Below, piece after piece: positions 42,982-51,820 of a DNA stretch of 51,820 bases. A program made the translations under genes and the position numbers. The notes beneath the pieces are model-generated. The model did no database searches and was not told the origin of the DNA. It saw only the letters and a program-made list of their open reading frames with translations. Position 1 is the stretch's first letter. Each line of letters starts with the position of its first letter. This stretch comes from Pseudomonas sp. TH10. Its GTDB lineage: Bacteria; Pseudomonadota; Gammaproteobacteria; Pseudomonadales; Pseudomonadaceae. Location of the stretch: assembly GCF_016651255.1 (NCBI RefSeq), contig NZ_JAEKEG010000019.1:1-51820 (forward strand). The letters run 5' to 3'.

Positions 42982-45261
42982 ATGCTCAATACGCTGCGCA
43001 AGATCGTCCAGGAAGTTAACTCCGCCAAGGATCTCAAGGCGGCGTTGGGGATTATTGTGTTGCGCGTCAAAGAGGCCATGGGCAGCCAGGTCTGCTCGGT
43101 CTACCTGCTTGATCCCGAGACCAACCGCTTTGTCCTGATGGCCACCGAGGGCTTGAACAAGCGCTCGATCGGCAAGGTCAGCATGGCACCCAACGAAGGT
43201 CTGGTGGGTCTGGTCGGCACGCGTGAAGAACCCCTGAACCTCGAAAACGCCGCGGATCACCCGCGCTATCGCTACTTCGCCGAGACTGGTGAAGAGCGTT
43301 ACGCCTCGTTCCTCGGTGCACCGATCATTCACCACCGCCGCGTCGTCGGCGTGCTGGTCATTCAACAGAAAGAACGCCGCCAGTTCGATGAAGGTGAAGA
43401 AGCCTTCCTCGTGACCATGAGCGCGCAGCTCGCTGGCGTTATTGCCCACGCCGAGGCCACCGGCTCGATCCGCGGGCTGGGGCGCCAGGGCAAGGGCATC
43501 CAGGAGGCGAAGTTCGTCGGCGTTCCCGGTTCGCCGGGCGCGGCGGTCGGTACGGCGGTGGTCATGCTGCCGCCGGCGGATCTGGATGTGGTGCCGGACA
43601 AGACCATTACCGACATCGATGCCGAACTTGGGCTGTTCAAGACTGCCATCGAAGGTGTGCGTGCCGACATGCGTGCCTTGTCGGCCAAGCTTGCGACCCA
43701 ACTGCGCCCGGAAGAGCGCGCGTTGTTCGACGTGTACCTGATGATGCTCGACGATGCCTCGCTGGGCAGCGAAATCACCACGGTGATCAAGACCGGCCAG
43801 TGGGCTCAGGGCGCCCTGCGTCAGGTGGTCACCGAACACGTCAACCGTTTCGAACTGATGGACGACGCCTACCTGCGTGAGCGCGCCTCGGACGTCAAAG
43901 ACCTTGGTCGCCGTCTGCTCGCCTACTTGCAGGAAGAGCGCCAGCAGAACCTGGTCTACCCGGAAAAAACCATTCTGGTCAGCGAAGAACTGACGCCGGC
44001 CATGCTCGGCGAGGTGCCGGAAGGCACGCTGGTCGGTCTGGTCTCGGTACTCGGTTCGGGTAACTCGCACGTGGCGATCCTGGCGCGGGCCATGGGCATT
44101 CCGACGGTGATGGGTCTGGTCGACCTGCCGTACGCCAAGGTCGACGGCATCGAAATGATCGTCGACGGCACACGCGGCGAGGTCTATACCAACCCGAGTG
44201 ACGTGCTGCGCAAGCAGTTCGCCGAAGTCGTCGAAGAAGAGAAACAACTGGCGCTGGGCCTTGACACCCTGCGCGACCTGCCGTGCGTGACCCTTGATGG
44301 CCACCGCATGCCGCTGTGGGTCAACACCGGCCTGCTGGCGGATGTGGCGCGGGCGCAGAAGCGTGGCGCCGAGGGCGTTGGCTTGTACCGAACCGAAGTG
44401 CCGTTCATGATCAACCAGCGCTTCCCGAGCGAAAAGGAGCAACTGGCGATCTATCGCGAGCAGCTCGCCGCGTTCCACCCGCAGCCGGTCACCATGCGCA
44501 GTCTGGATATCGGCGGTGACAAGTCGCTGTCGTATTTCCCCATCAAGGAAGACAACCCGTTCCTGGGATGGCGCGGCATTCGCGTCACCCTCGACCACCC
44601 GGAAATCTTTCTGGTGCAGACCCGGGCCATGCTCAAGGCCAGTGAGGGCCTGAACAACCTGCGAATCCTGTTGCCGATGATCTCCGGCACCCACGAGCTC
44701 GAAGAAGCCCTGCACCTGATCCACCGGGCCTGGGGTGAAGTGCGCGACGAGGGCACGGACGTACCGATGCCCCCGATTGGCGTGATGATCGAGATTCCGG
44801 CGGCGGTGTACCAGACCAAGGAGCTGGCGCGGCAAGTCGATTTCCTGTCGGTCGGTTCGAATGACTTGACCCAGTACCTGCTGGCGGTGGATCGCAACAA
44901 CCCGCGGGTGGCCGATCTCTACGATTACCTGCACCCGGCAGTGCTTCAGGCGCTGCAGAACGTAGTGCGTGATGCCCATGCCGAGGGTAAGCCGGTGAGT
45001 ATCTGCGGCGAGATGGCCGGTGATCCTGCGGCGGCGGTGTTGTTGATGGCGATGGGTTTCGATAGCCTGTCGATGAACGCCACCAACCTGCCCAAGGTGA
45101 AGTGGATGTTGCGGCAGGTCAATCTGAGCAAGGCCAAGGAGTTGCTGGCGGAGTTGATGACCATCGATAACCCGCAAGTTATCCACAGCTCGCTGCAATT
45201 GGCGCTGAAGAACCTCGGGTTGGCCCGGATCAATAATCCGGCGACTGCCAAGGTTCTCTAA
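42982..45261 (+). CDS. ptsP: PTS(Ntr) enzyme I, PtsP
   Basis: First enzyme of the nitrogen phosphotransferase system; it passes phosphate from PEP to the NPr protein. The 759-residue product starts with a GAF domain (about residues 1-150), which senses glutamine in E. coli. It then has the enzyme-I N-terminal domain with the phosphorylated His in NSHVAILARAMGIPTVMG, and the PEP-binding barrel with GLYRTEVPFMI, RSLDIGGDKSLSYF and the CGEMAGDP cysteine. It is intact and likely cotranscribed with rppH. Confidence 0.96.
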   Translation: MLNTLRKIVQEVNSAKDLKAALGIIVLRVKEAMGSQVCSVYLLDPETNRFVLMATEGLNKRSIGKVSMAPNEGLVGLVGTREEPLNLENAADHPRYRYFAETGEERYASFLGAPIIHHRRVVGVLVIQQKERRQFDEGEEAFLVTMSAQLAGVIAHAEATGSIRGLGRQGKGIQEAKFVGVPGSPGAAVGTAVVMLPPADLDVVPDKTITDIDAELGLFKTAIEGVRADMRALSAKLATQLRPEERALFDVYLMMLDDASLGSEITTVIKTGQWAQGALRQVVTEHVNRFELMDDAYLRERASDVKDLGRRLLAYLQEERQQNLVYPEKTILVSEELTPAMLGEVPEGTLVGLVSVLGSGNSHVAILARAMGIPTVMGLVDLPYAKVDGIEMIVDGTRGEVYTNPSDVLRKQFAEVVEEEKQLALGLDTLRDLPCVTLDGHRMPLWVNTGLLADVARAQKRGAEGVGLYRTEVPFMINQRFPSEKEQLAIYREQLAAFHPQPVTMRSLDIGGDKSLSYFPIKEDNPFLGWRGIRVTLDHPEIFLVQTRAMLKASEGLNNLRILLPMISGTHELEEALHLIHRAWGEVRDEGTDVPMPPIGVMIEIPAAVYQTKELARQVDFLSVGSNDLTQYLLAVDRNNPRVADLYDYLHPAVLQALQNVVRDAHAEGKPVSICGEMAGDPAAAVLLMAMGFDSLSMNATNLPKVKWMLRQVNLSKAKELLAELMTIDNPQVIHSSLQLALKNLGLARINNPATAKVL

Positions 45262-45270
45262 ATAGCTGAT

Positions 45271-45373
45271 GGCCTGATCGCGAGCAGGCTCGCTCCCGCA
45301 GAGTCTCTGGTGTGACCGCAATCTGTGTCACACCGCGCAACCCTGTGGGAGCGGGTTTGCGCGCGATGAGGCC
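45271..45373. repeat. REPIN-like paired inverted repeat
   Basis: Left arm ATCGCGAGCAGGCTCGCTCC and right arm TGTGGGAGCGGGTTTGCGCG in opposite orientation. Arms are less alike than in other copies. It separates convergent ptsP and the NRDE gene. Confidence 0.75.
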
Positions 45374-45391
45374 GGTACAGGCAAGACAAAA

Positions 45392-46138
45392 TCAAACCCT
45401 GATTTCCACTTCCCCCAGATGCCCGCCATACGGCCCGAAGCTCCGTTCGACCATATACCGCGTGCCATCCGCCTGCACAATCAGCGCCGTACTCGCCCGC
45501 GTTCCGTAAGTCGGGCTGGCAATGAACACACTCGACAGCAACGCCTCGGTTGCCAGCCCCACGCCGGTATCCGGCAGCTCGGCAAAGTCGGCTGTCTGCG
45601 GGTCGTTGAGGAGCGCGAGCAGAACATCAGGCTGTGGATCGTCCAGCGCTCTTTCCAGTGCCGAGCGGGCCTTGAGCAACTTGGGCCAGGGCGTGTCGAG
45701 ACCGGCATTGGATAAACCATAGACACCCGGCTGCAGCATCACCGCCTCCGACTCCCGGGCGTTGAAGTGCCACATCTCATGATTGTTGCCCACCAACAGG
45801 TTAAACCCGGCATATTCAACCGAACGTCCGACAACGTCGGTTAAATAATCATCAATTGGCATGTCTCCACAGAGGAACCGCGCTACCAGCTCGCCCCGGG
45901 ATTTGCGCGCTGGTGGCTGATGGGGGTCGCGAATATTGGTCAGCGCGGCGAAGCGGCCATTGGCGCTGATACCGAGCCAGGTGCCGCCGGCTTCCAGGTC
46001 GCGACCGGCATATACCTGCGGCGCTTGCGACCACTGCGCAAGGGGCAGGCTGGGACGGGCGTAGAACTCGTCGCGGTTGGCTGCCACGATCAGCGGCTGG
46101 GCATGCCCGGGTCGCCAGGCAAAAACAATCAGGCACAT
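45392..46138 (-). CDS. NRDE/TANGO2-family protein
   Basis: A 248-residue protein of the DUF833 (NRDE, TANGO2) family. The family motif is plain: MCLIVFAWRPGHAQPLIVAANRDEFYARPS at the N-terminus, then GRDLEAGGTWLGISANGRFAALTNIRDP. The N-terminal Cys and NRDE segment suggest an Ntn-hydrolase-like fold, though its biochemical activity is not established. The start is ATG at 46138; the open frame to 46165 has no support. It is divergent from the TauE-like permease. Confidence 0.88.
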   Translation of the reverse strand: MCLIVFAWRPGHAQPLIVAANRDEFYARPSLPLAQWSQAPQVYAGRDLEAGGTWLGISANGRFAALTNIRDPHQPPARKSRGELVARFLCGDMPIDDYLTDVVGRSVEYAGFNLLVGNNHEMWHFNARESEAVMLQPGVYGLSNAGLDTPWPKLLKARSALERALDDPQPDVLLALLNDPQTADFAELPDTGVGLATEALLSSVFIASPTYGTRASTALIVQADGTRYMVERSFGPYGGHLGEVEIRV

Positions 46139-46264
46139 AAGAGGGTCCCATGCGTTTTTTCCCACTGTACGCAGTCATCGTCCGTCGATCCATCGCCTTG
46201 CACAGTGGAGCCTTGGCCCCCGCATCCGTTACCATGCCGCTCCTGATTTCACGATGCTAGGGAT

Positions 46265-47053
46265 ATGGCCATGGAAATTCTGCTCTATCTGGCGCTGGGC
46301 GCCTGTGCGGGCGTACTGGCCGGGCTGTTCGGGGTGGGGGGCGGCATCATTATCGTCCCGGTACTGGTGTTCAGTTTCACTTTGCAGGGTTTCGATGCGT
46401 CGATCCTGACTCACCTGGCGGTGGGTACATCCCTGGCGACGATCATTTTCACCTCGGTCAATGCGGTTCGCGAGCATCATCGCCGCGGGGCCGTGCGTTG
46501 GCCGATCTTCGCGTGGATGACCGTGGGTATCCTGCTCGGTGCCGGTTTTGGTGCGCTGACCGCTGAAGCGATTTCCGGGCCCAATCTGCAAAAAGTCATC
46601 GGTGTGTTCGCCCTGGTGATCGCTGTGCAACTGGCGCTGGAGGTAAAACCCAAGGCCAGCCGAACGGTGCCGGGTAAACTCGGTCTGACCGTGGCCGGCA
46701 GTGTGATTGGCTGGGCCTCGGCGATTTTCGGCATTGGTGGCGGCTCGTTGACCGTGCCGTTTCTGACCTGGCGCAGCGTGCCGATGCAGCAAGCCGTGGC
46801 GACGTCGTCGGCCTGTGGCCTGCCGATCGCTTTGGCCAGTGCATCAAGTTTCATGATTCTGGGCTGGCACGATCCATTGTTGCCGCCGCATAGTCTCGGT
46901 TTTGTCTATTTGCCGGCGTTGTTGGGCATCGCCCTGACCAGCATGGTGTTCGCCCGTCTCGGCGCGCGCCTGGCGCACAAGTTGTCGCCGCGCTTGCTGA
47001 AAAGGCTGTTCGCCGCTTTGCTGTTCTGCGTGGGTGTGAGCTTTCTGCTTTAG
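46265..47053 (+). CDS. TauE/SafE-family membrane permease
   Basis: An inner-membrane protein of 262 residues, about eight transmembrane helices in two repeated halves. The half-repeats show GVLAGLFGVGGGIIIVPVLV and GWASAIFGIGGGSLTVPFLT, the glycine-rich TauE/SafE pattern. Family members export sulfite, sulfoacetate or other organic anions; here the substrate is unknown, and it is 35 kb away from the ssu genes. ATG at 46265 or 46271 both fit behind AGGG. It is followed by lgt, 79 bp away. Confidence 0.85.
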   Translation: MAMEILLYLALGACAGVLAGLFGVGGGIIIVPVLVFSFTLQGFDASILTHLAVGTSLATIIFTSVNAVREHHRRGAVRWPIFAWMTVGILLGAGFGALTAEAISGPNLQKVIGVFALVIAVQLALEVKPKASRTVPGKLGLTVAGSVIGWASAIFGIGGGSLTVPFLTWRSVPMQQAVATSSACGLPIALASASSFMILGWHDPLLPPHSLGFVYLPALLGIALTSMVFARLGARLAHKLSPRLLKRLFAALLFCVGVSFLL

Positions 47054-47132
47054 CCGCGCCGCAATCCTGGCTTAATCCTGAGGTGGCAGCGTCGCCCGGG
47101 AATTTTGGTTTCAACTCTAACGAGGAGTCGCA

Positions 47133-47948
47133 ATGCTGCCTTACCCGCAGATCGACCCGGTGGCCTTGTCCATCGGTCCGCTGAAAATCCATTGGTACGG
47201 CCTGATGTACCTGATCGGCATCGGCGGTGCGTGGCTGCTGGCGTCGCGCCGGCTCAACCGCTTCGACCCGACCTGGAGCAAGGAGAAGCTCTCCGACATG
47301 GTGTTCTGGATGTCGATGGGCGTGATCGTCGGCGGCCGCCTGGGCTATGTGCTGTTCTACGATCTGAGCGCCTACCTTGCCAACCCGACGCTGATTTTCG
47401 AAGTGTGGAAGGGCGGCATGTCGTTCCACGGCGGCTTTATCGGCGTGATGCTGGCTGCATTGTGGTTCGGCAAGCGCAACGGCAAGTCGTTCTTCCAGTT
47501 GATGGACTTCGTCGCACCGATGGTGCCGATCGGCCTGGGAGCCGGGCGCATCGGTAACTTCATCAATGCCGAATTGTGGGGCAAGGCGACCGACGTGCCA
47601 TGGGCCATGGTCTTCCCGCCATTCAGCGATCCGGCGCAACTGCCGCGTCACCCGTCGCAGCTGTATCAGTTCGCGCTTGAAGGCGTGGCGCTGTTCCTGA
47701 TCCTGTGGATTTTCTCGCGCAAGCCGCGTCCGACCATGGCCGTTTCCGGCATGTTCGCGCTGTTCTACGGCATCTTCCGTTTCATCGTCGAGTTCGTCCG
47801 CGTGCCGGATGCGCAACTCGGCTACTTGGCGTGGAACTGGCTGACCATGGGCCAGGTGCTCTGTGTGCCGATGATCATCGGCGGGCTGTTCCTGATCTGG
47901 CTGGCCTATCGTCGCGCGCCGGCAGCACCGCTCGCTCCGACGGCTTAA
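47133..47948 (+). CDS. lgt: Prolipoprotein diacylglyceryl transferase Lgt
   Basis: Inner-membrane enzyme that moves diacylglycerol from phosphatidylglycerol to the cysteine of prolipoproteins, the first step of lipoprotein maturation. The 271-residue product has about seven helices and the signature [15 protein letters not shown] at residues 134-148, plus the HGGF motif (MSFHGGFIG) with the essential His. It is intact. thyA follows about 50 bp later, as in many bacteria. Confidence 0.96.
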   Translation: MLPYPQIDPVALSIGPLKIHWYGLMYLIGIGGAWLLASRRLNRFDPTWSKEKLSDMVFWMSMGVIVGGRLGYVLFYDLSAYLANPTLIFEVWKGGMSFHGGFIGVMLAALWFGKRNGKSFFQLMDFVAPMVPIGLGAGRIGNFINAELWGKATDVPWAMVFPPFSDPAQLPRHPSQLYQFALEGVALFLILWIFSRKPRPTMAVSGMFALFYGIFRFIVEFVRVPDAQLGYLAWNWLTMGQVLCVPMIIGGLFLIWLAYRRAPAAPLAPTA

Positions 47949-47956
47949 ACTACGAA

Positions 47957-47977
47957 CCCCGCCGCGCGACGGCGGGG
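47957..47977 (+). promoter_or_regulatory. GC hairpin in the lgt-thyA gap
   Basis: CCCCGCCG-CGCGA-CGGCGGGG is an 8-bp perfect GC stem ending 21 nt before the thyA ATG. No T-tract follows, so it is not a normal terminator; it may attenuate or modulate thyA translation. Confidence 0.5.
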
Positions 47978-47998
47978 CTCAAAGGACACAGGTAACTC

Positions 47999-48970
47999 AT
48001 GAAGCAATATCTCGAACTGGTCTCGCACGTCATTCAGAACGGCAGCAAACAGGCCAACCGCACCGGCATCAACACCATCAGCTTTCCGGGCGCGATGCTG
48101 CGTTTCGATCTGCAGGAAGGTTTTCCGGCGATCACCACGCGCAAAATGGCCTTCAAATCGGCCATCGGCGAGATGTGCGGCTTTCTCCGTGGCGTCAACA
48201 ACGCCGCTGAATTCCGCGCGCTGGGCTGCAAGGTCTGGGACCAGAACGCCAACGAAAACGCGCAGTGGCTGGCCAACCCGTTCCGCCAGGGTGACGACGA
48301 CCTCGGCGAAATCTACGGTGTGCAATGGCGCAAATGGCCGGCGTACAAGCAGATCCCGCTGAGCAACACGGCAGCCATCGAGCAAACCTTGAGCAATGGC
48401 TACAAGCAGATCGCTCAAGGCGAAGAAGACGGCCAGGCTTACGTGGTGCTGTACAAAGCCATCGATCAGGTGCGTCAGTGCGTTGACACGATCATCAACG
48501 ATCCGGGTAGCCGCCGCATTCTGTTCCACGGCTGGAACGTCGCACAGCTGGACGAAATGGCCCTGCCGCCGTGCCATCTGCTGTATCAATTCCACCCGAA
48601 TGTCGAGACCAAAGAGATTTCTCTGACCCTCTACATCCGCTCCAACGACCTGGGTCTGGGCACACCGTTCAACCTCACCGAAGGCGCCGCGCTGCTGAGC
48701 CTGATCGGTCGCCTGACCGGTTACACGCCGCGCTGGTTCACCTATTTCATCGGTGATGCACACGTCTACGAGAACCATTTGGACATGCTCAACGAACAGC
48801 TCAAGCGCGAGCCGTTCGCCATGCCGAAACTGAAAATCTCCGACCGCGTACCGGAATTTGCCAAGACCGGCGTGTACCAGCCGGAATGGCTGGAACTGAT
48901 CGAACCTGGCGACTTCTCGCTGGAAGGCTACGAGCACCATGCGCCAATGACCGCGCCGATGGCAGTCTAA
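47999..48970 (+). CDS. thyA: Thymidylate synthase ThyA
   Basis: Methylates dUMP to dTMP with methylenetetrahydrofolate. The product has 323 residues, longer than the 264-residue E. coli enzyme, because of an insertion between about residues 90 and 150, which is usual in Pseudomonas. The catalytic cysteine is in [13 protein letters not shown]; the dUMP site includes [20 protein letters not shown] and [19 protein letters not shown], and the end [15 protein letters not shown] matches the family. The gene is intact. Confidence 0.96.
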   Translation: MKQYLELVSHVIQNGSKQANRTGINTISFPGAMLRFDLQEGFPAITTRKMAFKSAIGEMCGFLRGVNNAAEFRALGCKVWDQNANENAQWLANPFRQGDDDLGEIYGVQWRKWPAYKQIPLSNTAAIEQTLSNGYKQIAQGEEDGQAYVVLYKAIDQVRQCVDTIINDPGSRRILFHGWNVAQLDEMALPPCHLLYQFHPNVETKEISLTLYIRSNDLGLGTPFNLTEGAALLSLIGRLTGYTPRWFTYFIGDAHVYENHLDMLNEQLKREPFAMPKLKISDRVPEFAKTGVYQPEWLELIEPGDFSLEGYEHHAPMTAPMAV

Positions 48971-49007
48971 CGCCTCCGGCAGCTCCTACAGGGGATGGGT
49001 GGTGCTT

Positions 49008-49457
49008 TTAGTGGCCGTGGCTGCGGCCTACGTGGGAGTGTTCGACTTCGGTTGCGACGACTCCGCCACTCACTTCCAGCCGCTGCAAAATCCCGCATTG
49101 ATCGGCCCCGGGCCCTTCGCCACAGCGTTGGCGCAGGTCGAGCAACTGTGTCTGCAACGCCAGTAACCCGTCAATCCGCGCCTTCACGTGCTGGATGTGC
49201 TCGTCGATCAGCGTGTTCACGCTTGCACACTGATCCTGTGGGCTGTCACGCATGGCCAGCAGGCTGCGAATTTCTTCGAGGGTCATGTCGAGGGTGCGGC
49301 AGTTGCGGATGAAGGTCAGGCGCTCGGCATGGGCCTGGGTGTAGACGCGGTAGTTGCCGTCGCTGCGGGCTGGCTCCGGCAGCAGGTTTTCGCGCTCGTA
49401 GTAGCGGATGGTTTCCACGGCGCAATCGGTCAGTTTGGCCAGTTCTCCGATCTTCAT
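49008..49457 (-). CDS. cadR: Cd(II)/Pb(II)-responsive MerR-family regulator CadR
   Basis: Metal sensor of 149 residues that activates the divergent cadA gene. The N-terminal winged HTH is MKIGELAKLTDCAVETIRYYERENLL. Metal-binding cysteines fit the CadR pattern: Cys77 (PQDQCASV), Cys112 (RQRCGEG) and Cys121 (ADQCGIL), the last two residues later than in the studied P. putida protein. The tail EHSHVGRSHGH is His-rich, matching the second metal site known for CadR. ATG 49457 is used; the upstream extension to 49517 would run across the shared promoter. Confidence 0.93.
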   Translation of the reverse strand: MKIGELAKLTDCAVETIRYYERENLLPEPARSDGNYRVYTQAHAERLTFIRNCRTLDMTLEEIRSLLAMRDSPQDQCASVNTLIDEHIQHVKARIDGLLALQTQLLDLRQRCGEGPGADQCGILQRLEVSGGVVATEVEHSHVGRSHGH

Positions 49458-49480
49458 GACGGCAATCTCCAAAAGGGTGC

Positions 49481-49512
49481 TTGACCCTATAGTGGCTACA
49501 GGGTCTTTACTT
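49481..49512 (+). promoter_or_regulatory. MerR-type cadA promoter with CadR box
   Basis: The -35 box TTGACC (49481-49486) is followed 19-20 bp later by TTTACT/TTACTT, the long spacing of MerR-controlled promoters. The spacer carries the dyad ACCCTATAG-TGG-CTACAGGGT (49484-49504, eight of nine pairs), the expected CadR box. It lies between the divergent starts of cadR and cadA. Confidence 0.88.
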
Positions 49513-49541
49513 GGCAACAGGCACCTTCATGGACGCGACCA

Positions 49542-51810
49542 ATGAGCGATTCCCAGCACACCCACAAGCCCGGCGACGGGCACGATCATGATCACGGCCC
49601 CAGGCTTCAGCCTGTACAAAAGCACGACCATGGCAGCCCTGGCGACTCGTGCTGTTCTTCCAAAGCCGCTGCGCCGTCGCTGATAAAGCTGAGCGAAACG
49701 CCGACCGACGGTGCGCGGTTGAGCAGTTTCCGCATCGAGGCGATGGACTGCCCGACCGAGCAGACGCTGATCCAGAACAAACTCGGCAAACTCGCCGGCG
49801 TTGAACAACTGGAATTCAACCTGATCAATCGCGTCCTCGGCGTAACCCACACGCTGCCGGGCACGGAGCCCATCATCGAGGCGATCAAATCCTTGGGCAT
49901 GCACGCCGAGCCGCTGGAGGCGGGCGTCGACGCGCCAGCACCTGCGCCTGTGAAAAAACACTGGTGGCCGCTGGCACTGTCCGGCATCGGTGCGCTTGCT
50001 GCCGAAGTCATCCACTTCACCAACGCCGCGCCAACCTGGGTGGTGGCAATCATCGCGCTGGTGTCGATCCTCAGCGGTGGCCTGACCACTTATAAAAAGG
50101 GCTGGATTGCCCTGAAGAACCGCAACCTCAACATCAACGCGCTGATGAGTATTGCCGTGACCGGTGCAATCCTCATCGGTCAGTGGCCAGAAGCGGCGAT
50201 GGTGATGTTCCTGTTCACCATCGCCGAGTTGATCGAAGCGCGCTCGCTGGACCGTGCGCGTAACGCCATCGGCGGCCTGATGCAGATGACGCCCGAGCAG
50301 GCCACCGTACAGCAGGCTGATGGAAGTTGGCTCGAACAGGACGTGAAAATCGTCCAGTTGGGCGCGCGCGTTCGGGTCAAACCCGGCGAACGTATTGCGC
50401 TCGACGGCGAAGTGGTCAGCGGCAGTTCGACCATCGATCAGGCGCCGATCACTGGCGAGAGTCTGCCGGTAGAAAAAACCGTCGGGGATAAAGTCTTCGC
50501 GGGCACCATCAACCAGGCCGGTTCGCTGGAATACGCGGTCACCGCTGCGGCGAACAACTCGACCCTGGCGCGCATCATTCACGCCGTCGAGCAGGCTCAA
50601 GGTGCGCGGGCACCGACCCAGCGCTTCGTCGATCAGTTCTCGAAAATCTACACGCCCGTGGTGTTTGTGTTTGCCTTGGCCGTGGCGATCATCCCGCCGC
50701 TGTTCATGGGCGCCGTGTGGTTCGACTGGATCTACCGCGCGCTGGTGTTGCTGGTGGTTGCGTGCCCATGTGCGCTGGTGATTTCGACTCCGGTGACCAT
50801 CGTCAGCGGCCTCGCCGCAGCGGCGCGCAAAGGCATTCTGGTCAAGGGCGGCGTGTACCTGGAGGGCGGTTTCAAGCTCGATTATCTGGCGCTGGATAAA
50901 ACCGGGACGATTACCCATGGCAAACCGGTGCAGACCGATTATTTGTCACTTGACCCAACCGCTGACGCCACCGCCCCGGCGATTGCGGCGGCGCTGGCCG
51001 GTCGCTCGGATCACCCGGTGTCTTTGGCCATCGCCAATGCGGCTGTGGATAAACAATCCGCGCCGCTGGTTGTGGATAACTTTGAAGCGCTGGCTGGTCG
51101 CGGTGTGCGCGGTGAAATCAACGGTCAGGTCTACCATTTGGGCAACCATCGGCTGGTGGAAGAGCTGAACCTTTGCTCGCCGGAACTGGAAGAGAAGCTG
51201 TTTGCACTGGAAAAACAGGGTAAATCGGTAGTGTTGTTGCTCGACAAGTCCGGCCCGCTGGCGCTATTCGCCGTGGCTGATACGGTCAAGGAGTCCAGCC
51301 GCGAGGCGATCCGGCAACTGCACGAACTGGGCATCAAAACCCTGATGCTTACCGGCGACAACGTCCACACCGCTCAGGCGATTGCCGCGCAAGTGGGTAT
51401 CGACGAGGCCAAGGGCGACTTGCTGCCAACCGACAAGCTGCAAGCCATCGAAGCACTTTATGCACAGGGCCATCGGGTCGGAATGGTCGGCGACGGCATC
51501 AACGATGCGCCGGCGCTGGCCCGCGCCGAGATCGGTTTTGCCATGGCCGCTGCGGGCACCGACACGGCGATCGAAACCGCCGATGTCGCCCTGATGGACG
51601 ATGATCTGCGCAAGATCCCGGCTTTCATCAGCCTGTCGCGCAACACCGCCAGTATCCTGAAACAGAACATTGCGTTGGCGCTGGTGATCAAGGCTATCTT
51701 TCTTGCGGTAACCTTCGCCGGGCGCGCGACCATGTGGATGGCGGTGTTCGCCGACATGGGCGTGAGGCCTGTTGGTGGTGTTCAATGGTTTGCGTTTGTT
51801 GCGCAAGTAA
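49542..51810 (+). CDS. cadA: Cd(II)/Zn(II)/Pb(II)-exporting P1B-type ATPase CadA, frameshift in last codons
   Basis: Inner-membrane pump that exports Cd, Zn and Pb. The start is ATG 49542. The N-terminus is His-rich (GHDHDHG, KHDHG) with a CCSS motif, then a heavy-metal-associated domain reading FRIEAMDCPTEQ. Pump motifs follow: TGES, the membrane metal site VACPCALVIS, the phosphorylated DKTGT, the HP site GRSDHPVSLA and GDGINDAPALA. The frame stays open almost to the window edge. At 51766-51767 (GTGAGGCCTG) one G too many moves the last 14 codons out of frame; without it they read SLLVVFNGLRLLRK and stop at TAA 51808-51810, giving 755 residues, the usual length. Only the last helix end would be altered if the base is real. 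Confidence 0.93.
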
Positions 51811-51820
51811 GCGATGAGGA

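Noticed and set aside
42922-45321. A 799-codon minus-strand frame opposite ptsP.
   Set aside because: It is the antisense of a clear full-length ptsP and shows no domain or signal of its own.

Overview
This window is chromosomal DNA from a fluorescent Pseudomonas, most likely of the P. fluorescens group. Gene order over about 12.8-49.0 kb follows the PA0296-PA0342 region of P. aeruginosa: spuI, spuABCDEFGH, hacB, serA, D-2-hydroxyglutarate dehydrogenase, rpiA, ilvA, rppH, ptsP, lgt, thyA. The left part resembles the tau/porin/lsfA/ssu sulfur block of P. putida, here placed next to argA. Intergenic gaps carry the paired inverted repeats (REPIN-like) typical of this group. These assignments come from recalled family features and gene order, not from a database search.

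Layout. 0-2.5 kb: tail of an unidentified gene, argA, and a convergent lone tauA. 2.8-11.7 kb: a sulfonate-sulfur block with two tandem OprE/OprD-type porins, the peroxiredoxin lsfA and ssuEADCBF. 11.9-23.2 kb: a TetR regulator and the polyamine block, with spuI divergent from a decayed spuA, then spuBC (gamma-glutamylation and transamination) and spuDEFGH (polyamine ABC importer). 23.4-25.3 kb: an HD-domain protein divergent from a GlxA/AraC regulator. 25.4-32.9 kb: a HacB-like Ntn-hydrolase acylase, a thioredoxin-fold protein, an alpha/beta hydrolase, DUF2059, a 2OG-Fe(II) oxygenase, DUF523, a short solute-binding-like protein and DUF4399. 32.9-36.5 kb: serA divergent from D-2-hydroxyglutarate dehydrogenase and a fumarylacetoacetate-hydrolase-family enzyme, a serine-synthesis module. 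36.7-38.7 kb: two SdiA-regulated-domain proteins. 38.8-49.0 kb: housekeeping genes rpiA, ilvA, a HAD phosphatase, rppH, ptsP, an NRDE protein, a TauE-like permease, lgt and thyA. 49.0-51.8 kb: a cadmium/lead resistance pair, cadR and cadA, sharing a MerR-type promoter.

The most striking feature is quality-related or evolutionary. Ten genes carry eleven single-base indels that split otherwise full-length reading frames: ssuB, spuC, spuH, the hacB-like acylase, the thioredoxin-fold gene, the 2OG oxygenase (two), DUF523, the first SdiA-regulated gene, the DUF2269 gene and the last codons of cadA. Six look like a one-base contraction of a homopolymer. This points to an unpolished assembly or, less likely, a mutator or decaying strain. 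Separately, spuA is reduced to a 96-codon remnant with internal deletions, which sequencing error cannot explain.

I found no CRISPR array, prophage, transposase, rRNA or tRNA gene, and no clear candidate for a wholly new multi-gene system. The most original regulatory signal is a stem-loop shared by the leaders of the two porins, with covarying stem and constant loop. Other items worth checking are a 23-bp dyad before spuI, a solute-binding-like protein lacking most of its second lobe, and the lone tauA beside argA.
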